Part shown: positions 62,390 through 64,000 of the stretch, piece after piece | Layout of the letters: the number at the start of each line of letters is the position of its first letter | Numbering within the stretch: position 1 is the stretch's first letter | Source of the DNA: Enoplolaimus lenunculus | Taxonomy: Eukaryota > Nematoda > Enoplea > Enoplida > Thoracostomopsidae | Direction: 5' to 3' | Assembly (NCBI GenBank): GCA_030248215.1 | Contig: JASANG010002792.1 | Coordinates: 372,001 to 436,000 of the forward strand | Length of the DNA: 64,000 nt | Made by a program: the position numbers and the translations under genes | Notes under the pieces: generated by a model | The model's database searches: none | Told to the model about the DNA's origin: nothing | What the model saw: only the letters and a program-made list of their open reading frames with translations

Positions 62390-63262
62390 TTTAAGTCGTT
62401 TATTAGCTACAGACTAATTTGCATAATTGGTTAAGCCTAAATTAGGGCTTTCAACTTTATTTCACTAATTATTACACTTACAAGCAATCTAAATTCAACA
62501 TTAAAAGGTTTTTGGGTACGAGGAATCTAAATAGACTGTTTACAAACCTCCAAAACAGATAATTGAGTAGCTAGCTAAAAGATAATTTCCATATTAGCAT
62601 TGTTTATAAGCCTAAATATTGACTTTTTAAAATATTTCAGTAATTATTAAGGTTTAAAGCAATCTAATTTCAACACTATAAAGTTTTTACGTGCGAGGAA
62701 TTTGTATAAATTGTTTACAAATCTCCAACACAGATAATCGAATAGTTAGCTAATAGCTAATTTGCATATTAGCTTAATTGACACGACAAAATTAAGACTT
62801 TTTAAATTATTTCAATACTTATTCGGGTTACTGAAGGTTTTTGGGCGCGAGAAATCTGAATAAATTGTTTACAAACTTCTAAAACCGATAATTGAGTAGT
62901 TGGTCAATAGAAAATTTGCATACAAGCATAATTGATAAGCCTAAATTATGCGTTTTTACAATGTTTTACTAATCAGGGTGACAAGCAATCTAATTTCAGC
63001 AATAATGGGTTTTTGGGTGCGAGGAATCTGAATAAATTGTCTACAAACTCTCTAAACCGATAACCGAACAGTTAGTTAATAGCTGATTTGCATATTAGCT
63101 TAATTGACAAGACAAAATTAAGACTTTAAATTATTTCAATAATTATTAGGGTGACTGAAGGGTTTTTGGATGCGAGCAATCTGAGTAAATTGTTTACAAA
63201 CCTCCAAAACCGACAAATGAATAGTTAGTTAATAGCTAATTTCCATATTATCTTAATTTCTT
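62390..63262. repeat. Satellite array, five units, alternating lengths of about 173 and 154 bp
   Basis: Units share TTTTTGGGTGCGAGGAATCT, TAAATTGTTTACAAACCTCC, CGATAATTGAGTAGTTAG and AATTTGCATATTAGC. The GTGCG landmark lies near 62517, 62693, 62847, 63019 and 63172, giving spacings of about 174, 155, 172 and 153. The shorter interval reflects units lacking a CAAGCAATCTAATTTCAAC block. It lies in Kv intron 1. Confidence 0.85.
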
Positions 63263-63589
63263 ACGTGTCTTCGAGCTTCGCTCAATAAATGTAGTCTCAA
63301 TACGACTGGTATATATATGTACTGTTTTTTTACATTATGACATTTATAGTATGAAGAAAACTTAACAATGCAAGCGTCAACTTCCGTTCAAGGTTCTCCT
63401 AAAAAATGTCAAACGTACCGTTGGGCCGCTGCAGGTCGGAAACGTATATGGAAAGGATTAGAATTACCCTGGAGTTCTAAAATTGCACTAGTAAAGTACC
63501 TATTATTAATATATATGTGTTTTGAATAGATACCAATCATAATCGAGCCCAGTGAAGCCGCATTCTCAAGGCTCTTTTTTGAAGGAGCC

Positions 63590-63735
63590 ACGGGTCCGTA
63601 GCAAAGGGGGGCTGGATGGGCTCAGGTTCCCCTGGAAAAAATCTGGCCCCGCTAGAAAATTTTCAACCTTGCTTGTAAGTGATACGAGAATCCTAGTATG
63701 CCCCTGCTGGGCTACGCGCCTGACGAGCCATTACG
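63590..63735 (+). repeat. Dispersed repeat with AAAATTTTCAACCTTG core, copy 3
   Basis: Contains GGGTCCGTAGCAAAGGGGGG, CTAGAAAATTTTCAACCTTG, CTTGTAAGTGATACGAGAAT and GTATGCCCCTGCTGG, in the order seen in the copies at 20760 and 55125. The remainder to 64000 has no recognised feature. Confidence 0.6.
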
Positions 63736-64000
63736 ATTTTCAATGGGGAAAAATATTTTAGACTTATGTGTTCTCATAAAACTTTTTTAGAGCCTCATCT
63801 GCCTTTAGGGCCTGTTTAGGTTATGATTCGGCCGTGGTTATGAATGGTGTGTTTACATAATATGTAAGGATGTTTCCAATTAAAACATCACAAAATTTAC
63901 CAATAAACGTGTACATTTGAATGATATTGTGAGACAATTTTTTCACGAAACCTTCAATAAAATATACTTGTTTGCTCCTCAAAGCCAGAAGTTTTGCTGG

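Overview
The window looks like animal nuclear DNA. It is roughly two-thirds A+T by eye, genes are split by many GT-AG introns, exons sit far apart, and small non-autonomous transposons are very dense. A nematode or close relative is my best guess, not a firm call. The guess rests on one gene with three tandem cysteine modules of the ET/Ly6 type, common in nematodes, and on many tracts of the hexamer TTAGGC/GCCTAA, which is the nematode telomere repeat. Those tracts turn out to lie inside a transposon family, so they are weak taxonomic evidence. A nicotinamide phosphoribosyltransferase (NAMPT) gene argues against a Caenorhabditis-like worm, because C. elegans lacks NAMPT.

Layout. 0.15-1.5 kb (-): a two-exon gene for a 71-residue secreted peptide. 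1.5-20.4 kb: no intact host gene; it holds MITEs, microsatellites, a GC-rich element, two tRNA-derived SINE copies and, at about 12.7-15.8 kb, a broken virus-like element with remnants of a protein-primed DNA polymerase B and an HUH replication endonuclease. 20.46-35.23 kb (+): complete ten-exon NAMPT, 486 residues. Its 6.7 kb sixth intron contains, on the opposite strand (27.37-31.53 kb), a complete five-exon gene for a 370-residue secreted or membrane-anchored protein with three cysteine modules. 35.2-42.5 kb: intergenic, rich in repeats (inverted minisatellite, 28-bp minisatellite, nested MITEs). 42.92-54.6 kb (-): nine exons of a ZIP metal transporter most like SLC39A8/SLC39A14; its 5' end is unresolved. 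54.7-60.9 kb: intergenic repeats between two divergent genes. 60.96-61.63 kb (+): first coding exon of a voltage-gated potassium channel (T1 domain with the zinc site of the Kv2/3/4 classes); the rest lies beyond the window. 62.4-63.3 kb: a satellite array.

The genes do not form an obvious pathway. NAMPT is the rate-limiting step of NAD+ salvage, the ZIP gene imports divalent metal, and the Kv gene is neuronal or muscular in most animals. What ties the window together is the mobile-element load. At least nine hAT-like MITEs with 8-bp target duplications belong to related CCGG-rich families, and copies of these lie just downstream of the stop codons of both large minus-strand genes. A second family with 8-bp duplications carries the TTAGGC-like tracts.

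Exon boundaries were set by hand from splice consensus, reading phase and similarity to known families. No database search was possible.
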